DNA of 64,000 nucleotides from Pterois miles. Lineage: Eukaryota > Chordata > Actinopteri > Perciformes > Scorpaenidae. This document shows, piece after piece, positions 13,870-25,533 of the stretch. The translations under genes were made by a program, and so were the position numbers. The DNA is taken from NCBI GenBank assembly GCA_947000775.1, contig CAMQGK010000634.1, forward strand, positions 23,534,001 through 23,598,000. Reading direction: 5' to 3'. How positions within the stretch are numbered: the first letter of the stretch is position 1; each line of letters opens with the position of its first letter. The notes under the pieces are model-generated. The model ran no database searches. It was not told the DNA's origin and saw only the letters and a list, made by a program, of their open reading frames with translations.

Positions 13870-14050
13870 ACTTTTTTTCACTTTTTTCGACATACTATAC
13901 TATGACTTTTTGTTCACTTTTTTCCACATAGTATACTATGACTTTTTTCACTTTTATCGACATAATATACTATGACTTTTTATCACTATTTTCGACATAC
14001 TATACTATGACTTTTGTTCACTTTTTTCGGCATATTATACTATGACTTTT
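13870..14050 (+). repeat. Second higher-order block type, copy 2
   Basis: It repeats the monomer order of 13,205-13,390 about 660 bp downstream. It shares the TTCCACATAGTATAC and CATAATATACTATG variants. Confidence 0.65.
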
Positions 14051-14580
14051 TATCACTTTTATCAACATGCTATACTATAACTTTCTTTTTCACTTTTTTT
14101 GACATACTATCCCATGACTTTTTTCAACATACTATACTATGACTTTTTATAACTTTTTTCGACGTACTATACTATGACTTTTTTCACTTTTTTTCGACAT
14201 ACTATACGATGACTTTTTTAGGCATACTTTACTGTGACTTTTAATCACTTTTAACAACATACTATAGTATAACTTTCTTTTTCAGTTTTTTGTTTTGTAT
14301 CACTTTTTTCAACATACTATACTGACTTTTTTCAATTTTTCGACATACTATACTATGACTTTTTAATCACTTTTTTCGACATACTATACTATGACTTTCT
14401 TTTTCACGTTGTTTGACATACTATACTATGACTTTCTGTTCACTTTTTTCGACACAGTATACTATGACTTTTTTCAACATCTTCTTGCATTTGTTCACTT
14501 TTTTGGACATACTATACTATGACTTTTTATCACTTTTTTCGACATACTATACTATGACTTTTTATCACTTTTATTGACAT

Positions 14581-14890
14581 ACTATACTAAGAGTTTTTAT
14601 CACCTTTTTCGACATACTATACCATGACATACTTTTTCCCTTTTTCGGCATACTATACTATGACTTTTTAGTACTTTTTTCGACATACTATACGATATTT
14701 TACCACTTTTTTCGACATGGTATACTATGACTTTTTATCACGTTTCGACATACTCTACAATGTCTTTTTATCACTTTTTTTGTCATACTATACTGTGACA
14801 TACTTTTTCATTTTTTTCGACATAGTATACAATATTTTATCCCTTTTTTCGACATAGTATACTATGACTTTTTAATCACGTTTCGACATA
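14581..14890 (+). repeat. Higher-order repeat block 3
   Basis: It has the same variant order as blocks 1 and 2 and is closest to block 1 (TTTAGTAC and CTACAATGTC are shared). It lacks the CTAGAC monomer present in block 1, an internal loss of about one monomer. Confidence 0.8.
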
Positions 14891-15354
14891 CTATACTATG
14901 ACTTTCTTTTTCACTTATCTCGACATATTATACTATGATTTTTTCATTTTTTATGACATACTATACTATGACTTTTTTTCGACATACTATCACTTTTTTT
15001 GACTTACTATACTATGACTTTTTGTTCACTTTTTTAGGCATACTATACTATGACTTTTTTTACTTTTTTCCATATACTATACTCTGACTTTTTATCACGT
15101 TTTTCGACATACTATACTATGACTTTTTATCACTTTTATCGACATACTATACAATGATGTTTTTGTCTTTTCTTGATATATTATACCAGGATTTTATTTT
15201 TCATTTTTATGACATACTACACTATGACTTTTTATCACTTTTTTCAACATAGTATACAATATTTTATCACTTTTTTCGACATAGTATACTATGACTTTAT
15301 CACGTTTCGAAATACTATACTATGACTTTCTTTTTCACTTATCTCGACATATTA

Positions 15355-15475
15355 TACGTGATTTTTTCATTTCATTTTTTATTTTTTTTTTTTTGCTCTT
15401 TGTTTTTTGCATCTTCTGCTTTTTCCTTTTCATTGTCTCTCTTTTTTATTTGCATTTCTTGCTTTTTAGTTTTTC
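15355..15475 (+). repeat. Monomer-free T-rich pocket in the array
   Basis: About 120 bp of almost pure T/C-rich sequence lacks the ACTATACTATG core. It may be eroded spacer or a short simple-repeat expansion. No gene is present. Confidence 0.5.
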
Positions 15476-18455
15476 GACATCTATACTATGACTTTCTTTT
15501 TCACGTTATTTGACATATATAATGTGACTTTCTGTTCACTTTTTTGAATAGAAACATACTTTTTTTAAAAAAAAAAGACATACTATACTATGACTTTTTT
15601 TCGACATACTATACTATGACTTTCTTTTTCACGTTGTTTGACATACCATACTGTGACTTTCTGTTCACTTTTTTCGACATACTATACTATGACTTTTTAA
15701 TCACTTTTTTCGACATACTATACTATGAATTTTTTCACTTTTTTCCACATAGTATACTATGATTTTTTTTTATCATGTTTTTCGACATACTATATTATGA
15801 CTTTCTTTTTCACGTTATTTGACATACTATAATATGACTTTCTGTTCACTTTTTTCGACATAGTATACTATGACTTTTTTTCGACATACTGTACTATGAC
15901 ATTTGTTCACGTTTTTTGGACATACTATACTATGACTTTTTATTACTTTTATCGACATACTATACTATGTCTTTTTATCACTTTTTTCGACATACTATAC
16001 TATGTCTTTTTGTTCACTTTTTTCGACATACTATACAATGATCTTTTGTTCACTTTTTTCGGCATACTATACTATGACTTTTAATCGCTTTTATCAACAT
16101 ACTATACTATAACTTTCTTTTTAAGTTTTTTCGACATACTATACTGTCTTTTTGTCACTTTTTTATACATACTATACTGACTTGTTTAAATTTTTCGACA
16201 TACTATACTATGACTTTTTAATCACTTTTTTCGACATACTATACAATGACTTTTTCACTTTTTTCCATCATAATATATTATGATTTTTTATCACTTTTTT
16301 CGACATACTATACTATGACTTTCTTTTTCACTTATCCCGACATATTATACGGATATTTTCGTTTTTTATGACATACTATACTATGACTTTTTTCAACATA
16401 CTATACCATGACTTTTTATCACTTTTTTGACATACTATACTATGACTTTCTTTTTCACGTTGTTTGACATACTATACTATGACTTTCTGTTCATGTTTTT
16501 CGACATAGTATACTGACTTTTTTTCAACATACTTTACTATGACATTTGTTCACTTTTTTTCGACATACTATACTATGACTTTCTTTTTCACTTATCTCGA
16601 CATATTATACCATGATTTTTTCAGTTTTTATGACATACTATACCATGACTTTTTTTGACATACTATACTACAACTTTTTAATCACTTTTTTTCGACATAC
16701 TATACTATGACTTTTTATTACTTTTATCGACATGCTATACTATGTCTTTTTATCACTTTTTTTCGACATACTATACTATGACTTTTTGTTCACTTTTTTA
16801 GGCATACTATACTATGACTTTTAATCACTTTTATCAACATACTATACTATAACTTTCTTTTTCAGTTTTTTTCAACATACTATACTGACTTTTTTCAATT
16901 TTTTGACATACTATACTATGATTTTTTTCACTTTTTTCCACATAGTATACTGTGATTTTTTTCTTATCACTTTTTCGACATACTATACTATGACTTTCTT
17001 TTTCACATTTTTCGACATACTATACTATGACTTTATTTTTCACGTTTTTTCGACATACTATACTATGACTTTTTATCACTTTTTTCGACATACTATACTA
17101 TGACTTTTTATCACTGTTTTCGATATACTATATGTATTTTTAGATTTATTATAAAAAGACTTTTTTATCACTTTTGACATAGTATACCATATTTTGTCAA
17201 CACTTTTTTTTTCGACAGTATACTATGACTTTTTATCACGCTTTCGACATACTATACTATGACTTGTCTTTGATGTGGTGAGGTTCTTCACTTTTCTCGA
17301 TACCTGGTGGCATAACCATGATTTTTTTCATTTTTTATCACATACTATACTAGGACTTTTTAATCACTTTTTTTTTGACATCATTCATATTCACTATGAT
17401 CAATTTTTGTTCACTTTTTTCTACATACTATACTAAGACTTTTCATCACTTTTGTCGACATACTATACTGTGACATCCAAACTTTCCTTCACATTTTTTT
17501 GACATAGTACACTATGACTGTTCTTATCACTTTTTTCGACATAGTACACTATGACTTTTTATCACTTTTTTCGACATAGTCTACTTTGATTTTTTTATCA
17601 CTTTTTTCAACATACTTTACTATGACTTTCTTTTTCACGTTTTTCGACATACTATACTGTGACTTTTTATCACTTTTATCGACATACTATATTAAGACTT
17701 TATCACTTTTATCGACATACTATACTAAGACTTTCTTTTTCATTTTTATCGACATACTATACTAAGACTTTTTATCACTTTTTTCGACATACTATAATAT
17801 GACTTTTTAGCACTTTTATCGACATACTATACTAAGGCTTTTTATCACTTTTATCGACATACTATACTGTGACATACTTTTTCATTTTTTTCGACATGCT
17901 ATACTATGACTTTTTTCACATTTTTCGACATACTATATTGACTTTTTCCACTTTTTTCAACATATTATACTTTAACTTTTTTTATCACTTTTTTATGACT
18001 TTTTCACATCTTTGACATACTATACTATGACTATCACTTTTTTCGACATAGTATACTATGACTTTTTTGACTTTTCTCGACATATTATACTAGAATTTTT
18101 TCCATTTTTTATGACATACTATACTATGACTTTTTATCACGTTTTGACATCTATGCTTTTTGTTACTTTTTTCGACATACTATACTATGACTTTTTTCAC
18201 TTTTATCAACATAATATACTATGACTTTTTATCACTTTTTTCACTTTTATCAACATAATACACTATGACTTTTTATCACTTTTTTGACATACTATACTGA
18301 CTTTATCACTTTTCGACATACTATACTTTGACACTTTTATCAACATAATATACTGTGACATACTTTATCACTTTTTTCGACATACTATACTATGACTTTT
18401 TATCACTTTTTTCGACATACTATACTATGACTTTTTATCACTTTTTTCGACATAG

Positions 18456-19146
18456 TATAGTAAGTTTACACACACTGGCGGAATTTATGATTTTTTGGCC
18501 ATTTTTCAGAGAATATGAATGATAATACAAAAACTTTTTTTCCACTCATGGTTAGTGGTTGGGTGAAGCCATTTATTGTCAAACAACTTTTTAAATTATA
18601 ATTGCACCAGAAACTTTCCAAATGACCCTGATAAAAAGTTTACATACCCTTTCTTAATACCTTGTATTGCCCCTTTAACATCAATGACAGCTTGAAGTCT
18701 CTTGTGGTAGTTGTGGATGAGGTTCTTTATTTTCTCCAATGGTAAAGCAGCCCATTCTTCTTGGAAAAAAGCCTCCAGTTCCTGTAAATTCTTGGGCTGT
18801 GTTGCATGAACTGCACGTTTGACATCTCCCCAGAGTGGCTCAATGATATTGAGGTCAGGAGACTGAGACGGCCACTCCACAACCTTCACTTTATTCTGGT
18901 GTAACCAATGACAGGTGGACTTGGCCTTGTGTTTTGGATTGTTGTCATGTTGGAACGTCCAAGTACGTCCCATGCGCAGCTTCCGGGCTGATGAGTCCAG
19001 TATTTTCTGATAACATGCTGCATTCATCTTTTGCCATCAATTTTGACCAAGTTTCCTGCCTTTGTAGCTCTCACATCCCCAAAACATCAGCGCTCCGCCT
19101 CTGTGTTTCACAGTGGGAACGGTGTTCTGTTCATCATAGGTTCATC
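18456..19146 (-). mobile_element. 5'-truncated Tc1-like transposon, copy 2
   Basis: It has the same terminus and the same truncation point as the copy at 8,446. The shared breakpoint and shared flanking monomers show it arose by duplication of the block and not by a second insertion. Catalytic Asp and Glu contexts are conserved. Confidence 0.85.
18596..19027 (-). pseudogene. Tc1 transposase C-terminal fragment (143 codons), copy 2
   Basis: The protein is nearly identical to copy 1 but 4 residues shorter: EENLHSSARK is replaced by DSSARK, an in-frame 12-bp deletion. The N-terminal half is missing, so it is non-functional. Confidence 0.75.
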
Positions 19147-21240
19147 ACTTTGCCATATTATACTGACTTTTTAATCACTTTTTTCGACTCTACTATGACT
19201 TTGTTCACTTTTTTCCACATAGTATACTATGACATTTTTTTCACTTCTTGACATACTACACTATGATTTTCTATCACTTTTTTCGACATAATATACTATG
19301 ACTTTTTAGCATTTTTTTTTACAGTATACTATATTTTATCACTTTTTTCGACATACTATACTATGACTTTTTTTCACATTTTTCGACATACTGTGACTTT
19401 TTCACTTTTATTCGACATACTAAACTATCACTTTTTTATCACTTTTTTCGACATAGTATACTATGACTTTTTTATCACTTCTTTCAACATAGTATACTAT
19501 ATTTTATCACTTTTTTCGACATACTATACTATGACTTTTTATCACTTTTATTGACATACTATACTAAGACTTTTTATCACTTTTTTCGACGTACTATACT
19601 ATGACTTTCTTTTTCACATTTTTTCGACATACTATACTATGACTTTTAATCAATTTTTTCGACATACTATACGATGACTTAGTATACTATATTTTATCAC
19701 TTTTTTCAAGATAGTATACTATGTCTTTTTCCCTGATTTCAAATACTATACTATGACTTTCTGACTTTCTTTGACATACTATACTATGACTTTCTGACTT
19801 TCTTTGACATACTGTACTATGACTTTTTATCACTTTTTTCAGTATACTATATATAACATATTCTTTTTATTGCTTTTTTTGGCAAACTGTGCTATGACCT
19901 TTTATCTGTTTTTTCGACATCCTATACTATGACTTTTTTTGTCACTTTTTCACTAAATTACACTATGACTATTTTATCACTTTTGACAGACTACGCTGAC
20001 TTTTTAATCACTTTTTGACATTGTATACTATGATTTTTTCATCACATTTTTCAAAATACTATACAACATACTATGACTTTTCCATCACTATTTTCAACAT
20101 ACTATAATCTTCCTTTTTTTTATCAGTTTTTTCGACATACTATACTTTGACTTTTCGTCACTATAATATAGTATGACTTTACTATAACTTATTACTTTAT
20201 TTAACATACTGTACTATGAATCACTGTTTTCAACATAGTATGCTATGACTTTTTTATCGTTATATTCAGCATACTATACTATGACTTTTTTTTTATATAC
20301 TATAATGTTCCATTTTTATCAAGTGTAAATATACAATTTTTGACACACTATTTTATGACTTTCCGGCATACTATTCAATTATGTTTTTGGACATACTATA
20401 TTATGACTTAATCTCTCTTTTTCAACATACAATCATGTTCCTTATCACTTTTTTTATATACTGTACTATGGATTTTTCCAAATACTATATTATTTATACA
20501 TGCTACAGTATAATATGACTGTTTTATGTTTAACTATACTATACTATACTGACTTTTTCATCACTTTTTCCAGCATACTACACTATTGCTACTTTAATCA
20601 GTTTTTTCGACACACTATACTATGACTTTCCATCACTTTTTGTGACATATTATAGTGTGACTTTTTTCAACATACTATATTTTGAGTTTTTCATCACTTT
20701 TGCAGGCATACTATAGTACTACTTTTTGACTATACTATGTTGTTGTACTATGTTTTTTGTAATTTTTTGACATACTATACTGACTTTTTCAAAATATTAT
20801 TCTATGACTTTTTAGTCATTTTTTCAACAAATCTTTGTCATTTTATACTGTTTCTGACATACGATACTACGAAATTTTAGACACACTATACAATGACTTT
20901 TTCATCAATTTTTGACATGATATACTATCACATTTTTATCACTTTTTCTACATACTGTACTATGACTATTTTCGACATATACGTATACTATGACTTTTTC
21001 ACTTTTTTGACTTACTTTTGACTTTTTTGACATACTACAATCTGATTTTTTTTTCACTTCCTTCAACATGCTATAACATGACTTTTTTTCTACATAATGT
21101 ACTCTGACTGTTTTCAACATTATACACTTGACTTTTTTTTGTCAGTTTTTTGACATCCTGTACTATGCCTTTATCACTTTTTCGACATACTAATACCTTC
21201 TTGACATATATTTTACTTTTCTGCTATAGTATATACTCCT

Positions 21241-22140
21241 ATACAACAGTAACATATCTTTAAAATGTAATTTTAAAAAAACTCAGTGTGTCATAAAAAG
21301 TCATTATAGCATATCATAAAAATGTCAAAGTCATAGTATTAGAAGAGGGGAAATTCAATTTTTTAATTTTTATAAATTAAACACGGAAAGAAGAACAAAA
21401 AAAAAAAACAAAAAAAAAAGAAAAAAAGAGAGAGAGGAGATAGGGGGGGCGCCAGAGAAGGGCAGGGGGGGGGGGCGCTCAGGGGGAGCGGCAGGGAAAA
21501 GAAGAAAAAAACCCACCACCAAAAACACTAAGGATGGAGGAGGGAAACAAACACACCCCCCAACCCAACCCCCCCACACATGTCATACTATAGTATTTCA
21601 TTTAATGTCAACAAAGTAATAGTGTAGTGTGTGAAAGAAGTAATTCAAAAGTCATAGTATAGTATCTGGTAAAAAAAATATTGAAAAAGTCAGTGTAGGG
21701 TATAAAAATGACATTATAGTCATAGTATAGTTTGTCAGAAAAGTATGTATAGTATGTCAGTATACAGTATTGTGTCACAAAATGTAACTCGTCATTGTAT
21801 GTCCTAAAAAAGTAATTTAATAAGGCATAGCATATTAAGTCATAAAATACATGGTCATAGTATGTCATTAAAAAGTCATAATATATTACGTTATAAAAAT
21901 TTCATTCAATGTCATTAATAACATTATAGCATGTCTTGTCATTAAAAAAATAGAAAAATAGAAAAAAATTTAAAAAAATAGACAAATAGACAAATAATAT
22001 AGTATGAAAAGTCATAAGAATAGCATGAATTGTCAAAAAGTCACACAATTTAATTAAATGTTGGATTACAAAAATCATGGTATTGAATGTCATTAAAATT
22101 TAATAAAAAGTCATAGAAGTCATTAAAGTGTTACATTTCA
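21241..22140 (-). repeat. Inverted, degenerate arm of the array
   Basis: From about 21,290 the monomer appears reverse-complemented, for example AAAGTCATAGTATAGTAT near 21,647-21,664 and CATAGTATAGTTTGTCAG near 21,721. Copies are few and decayed, and A-rich spacers replace the T-rich ones. Together with the main array this makes an imperfect inverted arrangement with its centre near 21,250. Confidence 0.75.
21370..21590. repeat. Purine/G-rich low-complexity island
   Basis: This island is A-rich, then AGAGAGAGAGGAGATAGGGG, two runs of 7-11 G, and finally C-rich (CCCCCCAACCCAACCCCCCC). It interrupts the inverted arm. The G-runs could form a quadruplex. The abrupt composition could also be a sequencing or assembly error. 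Confidence 0.7.
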
Positions 22141-22419
22141 TGCTGGTCTATCCATAATCTATCCCCAGAGCCACGAAGGTATCATAGCTAAAATAAAATC
22201 AATAGAGACAATAGAGATGTGGATGGAGTGGAAGCATAGAAATGTACTGAAAACTGACCAGTCTGAAAGCTGAAACTGTCATTGGATGTGTGTGTTTGTG
22301 GGTGTGTCTGCACACAGTGAGGACGCATGACCATCTGTGGCATCAGTTAATGTATCGCAGCTCAATCCCTGTGTTAATGACTGATGAGAGATGTGTCCTT
22401 TGTGTTTGCTTTATCGTAG

Positions 22420-22485
22420 AACAAATGCAGGATTACAGTCCGAGACAAAAGAGTGAATGCAGCTGCCCCCAATGTCAACTTCCAG
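22420..22485 (+). other. Candidate isolated exon (66 bp)
   Basis: A pyrimidine-rich acceptor (TTGCTTTATCGTAG) precedes it and CAG|GTACG follows. The phase-0 frame is open over 22 codons, containing CRITVRDKRVNAAAPNVNF. I cannot place this peptide in a family. No neighbouring exon was found, so this is weak evidence for a transcribed gene. Confidence 0.25.
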
Positions 22486-23122
22486 GTACGATGGATAGGA
22501 ATACCTACCATGTTGTCATTGTACGATAAACCAGAAGTCTGTGTCCTTAATAATATTATTTTTGCCATGAAGCGTAATTAGTTTGGGGTAATATTATAAT
22601 ATAATAAATCCTTTAATAATGTAATATTTTAATTTGCTAACGATACTGATGTGGTAAATGCATACTGGTGGTCACCTGAAGGCTACAGGGGTTACAGGTG
22701 CAGTGGTTATGGAATGAAATGGATGGTGTTACTCCATTAGCACTTCAATAGTCTTGGGTGTCTCTGAGAATAATCGCTGTGCCCATCACAGTTGTTTTGT
22801 GTGTGTGTGTGTGTGTCAGTCTGGGCTTGCCTGTGTCCCGGCGTGTCTGGTTTCTAATGACGGTCATCCATAATTGAGTTTCACGTCGCAGGGGGAGCAG
22901 TCCAGGGTGGTGCAGTGGTTAACTGGGCTCCGGCTGCTCGCCATGACAGCGTGTGTGTGTGTGAGTCACGGGGGTCAGTGGTGCACAAAACGTCCAGCGC
23001 CGCAGAGCAGCAACCCGAGCCGAACACTGTTTAATTGATGCCACCTCTGATTAACTGTCAGTTCAGGATCAACACCAGCTAATTCACTAAAAGATGCCCT
23101 GACCAGAGGGACACTGTGTGAC

Positions 23123-23270
23123 TTTAACCTCAACGCAGAGGAACTGCCCTTAACCTCAACGCAGAGGAACTGCCCTTAACCTCAACACATAGGAACTGCC
23201 CTTAACCTCAACACATAGGAACTGCCCTTAACCTCAACACATAGGAACTGCCCTTAACCTCAACACAACA
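23123..23270 (+). repeat. 26-bp minisatellite, ~5.6 copies
   Basis: The unit is CTTAACCTCAACACATAGG followed by AACTGCC. The first two copies carry GCAGAGG instead of ACATAGG, and the last three full copies are identical. The pattern shows recent homogenisation at the 3' side. Confidence 0.9.
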
Positions 23271-24639
23271 GCTCAACCTTCACGGGAGGCTGTCACGAGA
23301 AGTTAGTTTATCAGAAAACAGTAGTATTTATCTCAGGAGTGAAAGCTACTATTTCTATTAAGGCCCTCAAGTTTTCAACCTGTAGGTCCACAGGTGCGTT
23401 GGAGAGGCCTCGAGTCGACAACATAGACTCCTGCACACTTTCCTCTTCACTTGCAGTCAATTGGAACAATGTTTAGGTACACAGACCTTCATCAGTGTAC
23501 GTTTCTCGTACATTAGTCCAGGAAGAGCGTCAGGCTATGAAGCTAATTTTTGTAGTGGCCACACGGTGGTACCACAACTTCCGTGTCTGTCATGTGATGC
23601 CATTGGGCTCAAAGACTTTTCCCCCAAGATTTACACTGGGAAACGGGCGTCCGTAAATCAGCTTCCCAGTATGAGCACTTTAATAGTTCATATTTAAATC
23701 ACTGAGTCTTAAAAGTTATAAAATGCACTAATAACCTATGTGCATGTGAATGAGTCAGAGTTAAAGGAAGCCTGCTCCACAGGCCCAATGGATGTGAAAG
23801 ATCAGCAGATGATCCGGGTACTTTACCACTCATCTGTCAAGCCATTTTGGCTTCATGCACCACTGAGCAACTCTCATAGGAATGAATGAGAGCCCATCTG
23901 CAAAGCTGCAAATTCTGATTTACAAATAAGCCACCAACATCTTGAAAATTACTTTTATGATTGCGATTGACTCGTTTGTACAAAAATGAGACCATCTCAT
24001 TGGTTGTGGCATGCATTGCTGTCCTTTTACCACTGGGGGAAGCCAAAGTCCAGTTTTGATTCTCTGACTGGAGTTAATCCAACACTGCCTTTTTAAAAAA
24101 ACATCAATAATTGGTAGTAAGTCATTTATTAAAGGGATAGTTTGGGTGTTCTTCAATGGGGTTGAATGAGGTACTTATCCATGGTGGATGTACTGTATCA
24201 CCTACTGTAGATGAAGGTCAACATGTAATAATAATATAATGTATATAATATAATAATAATATATGATTATGAATCTTATCTATGCTTTCTTAAAAGCCAC
24301 CAGACTCCATTTGTAACAACAGCACAGATGAGTTTAACTTTCAGTTCTGGAAATAGTCTAAATATAATGTACACTTACAATGGATACTGATTTATGTATT
24401 TATTTATTTACTTATTTTTATTTATTTATTTTAGGAAGGCCTTTCTTTTAGGTGGCTAAAATACAAAATATTTGTTGCATCTACAGCAGTACATTGATTT
24501 GCTGCTGTGACGGTAACACGTTATAAAATTAAATCTTAAAGTTTGTCACGTTTTAATAAGCAAGCTAAACTTAGTAAGTCATCTGCAATTATTTGCTAAT
24601 AATTATTGATAAAAGGTATTTATAATCTGGATTCTGCTT

Positions 24640-24712
24640 AGCGGAGTGTATTGTCTTTTAAATCACTTCTGAAAACACACTTTTATTGTAACCTATAACT
24701 TACTCTGATTAG
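24640..24712 (+). mobile_element. LINE 3'-end remnant
   Basis: A short in-frame segment reads SFKSLLKTHFYCN. It matches the FKSDLKTHFF motif in the LINE end at the start of the window. Only a few dozen bases can be aligned by eye. Confidence 0.35.
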
Positions 24713-24961
24713 AGTTTATTCAGTTCCCTCTTTTTTAAATATATTTTATCAAGTAGTTTGCAATTTAGTTACTAGCTTTGATGTTCCAAAGCATTTAATA
24801 ATTTAGTTTTTCAATATTGCATGATACTGCTGTTATTTTTTATGTTAAAATCAGTTACAATAATCCCACAGTTCTGCGATTGTAAATGCTAATAATTCAT
24901 TAATAACTGGAGATGTTTCTATAGCTTTTTTAGTACTTTCTTTTTTCTTTCTTTGAAAATT

Positions 24962-25533
24962 TGGACTGTCAATTGATTAAAATATTTAATTGCATAATTA
25001 TCCATAGTTAATTGGGATTAATCACAAATTTTGCACTTTTTTTTTATCTTTTTACATTTTTTTTCAAGAATTTATTAATGGAAATAGAAGGAATGGAGTG
25101 GAAAAATATGCTTGCTTTATGCAAATGTATGTACGTATTTATTATTGGAAATCAATTAGCAGCACAAAACAATGACAAATATTGTCCAGAAACCCTCACA
25201 GGTACTGCGTTTAGCATAAAAAATATAACATGGCAAACTGCAGCCCAACAGGTAACAACAGCTGTCAGTGTGTCAGTGTGCTGACTTGACTATGACTCGC
25301 CCCAAACTGCAAGTGATTATCATAAAGTGGACATGTCTGTAAAGGGGAGACTCGTAGGTACCCAGAGAACCATTTACATTCACATATCAGGAGGTCAGAG
25401 GTCAATGGACCCCTTTGAAAATGGCCATGATAGTTTTTCCTCAGAAATCACAAGTTGCTTTAATGCATTAAAGAAAGTAGTGGCGTTAAAACTAATGTGT
25501 TAAAGCATTATCATCACCTTAACTTTGACAGCC
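24962..25533 (+). mobile_element. Miniature DNA element, GGGCTGTCAA family, copy A
   Basis: The ends are GGACTGTCAATTGATTAAAA and (reverse-complemented) AAGGCTGTCAAAGTTAAGG. The core includes GGACCCCTTTGAAAATGGCC, GGGTACCCAGAG-type and CAAACTGCAAGTGATTATCA motifs, shared with five other copies in the window. It has no coding capacity. The family is hAT-like by its terminal sequence (inference). Confidence 0.7.

Larger units (their letters stand above)
17157..19300 (+). repeat. ~2.1 kb long-range duplicated block, copy 2
   Basis: This is the second copy of the 7,175-9,290 block, with the same monomer order and the same truncated Tc1. It differs by scattered substitutions, small inserts (for example near 17,265-17,315, GATGTGGTGAGG) and a 12-bp loss inside the Tc1 frame. 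Confidence 0.8.
1010..21240 (+). repeat. ~20 kb T-rich tandem array with a ~35-bp monomer
   Basis: Hundreds of diverged copies of one monomer run head to tail. The commonest core is CGACATACTATACTATGAC, followed by a T-rich spacer such as TTTTTATCACTTTTTT. Frequent variants change the core to CATAGTATACTATG, ...CTAAGAC, ...CTGTGACATAC or ...ACGATATTTTACC, and the spacer to CTTTTTCACG, GTTCAC or TTTATCG. Both edges are very degenerate (about 1,010-2,700 and 19,700-21,240). The middle (about 7,000-17,200) is the most regular. Monomer length is not a multiple of three, so short open frames appear in all forward frames; none is a gene. Non-array inserts are listed separately. No family name is known to me. 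Confidence 0.95.
22141..24960. other. Intergenic stretch, no recognised gene
   Basis: The stretch contains a (GT)n run near 22,797-22,816, a 26-bp minisatellite (23,123-23,270), an exon-like segment (22,420-22,485), an AT-rich AATAATATAAT tract near 24,224-24,265 and a short LINE 3'-end remnant near 24,645. No gene could be supported. Confidence 0.5.

Noticed and set aside
3951..17103. Many short forward frames rich in Tyr, Phe and Thr (repeating STYYTMTF, FDILYYDF, HFFRHTIL) that might suggest a repetitive protein
   Set aside because: They are the three forward frames of the tandem monomer. Its length is not a multiple of three, frames break constantly, and no start context, splice sites or domain supports coding.
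1010..21240. CRISPR-like array because of regularly spaced near-identical repeats
   Set aside because: The spacers are low-complexity variants of the same T-rich sequence, not unique, and the genome is vertebrate.
21370..21579. Pro/Phe-rich minus-strand frame
   Set aside because: It is a translation of the purine/G-rich low-complexity island.
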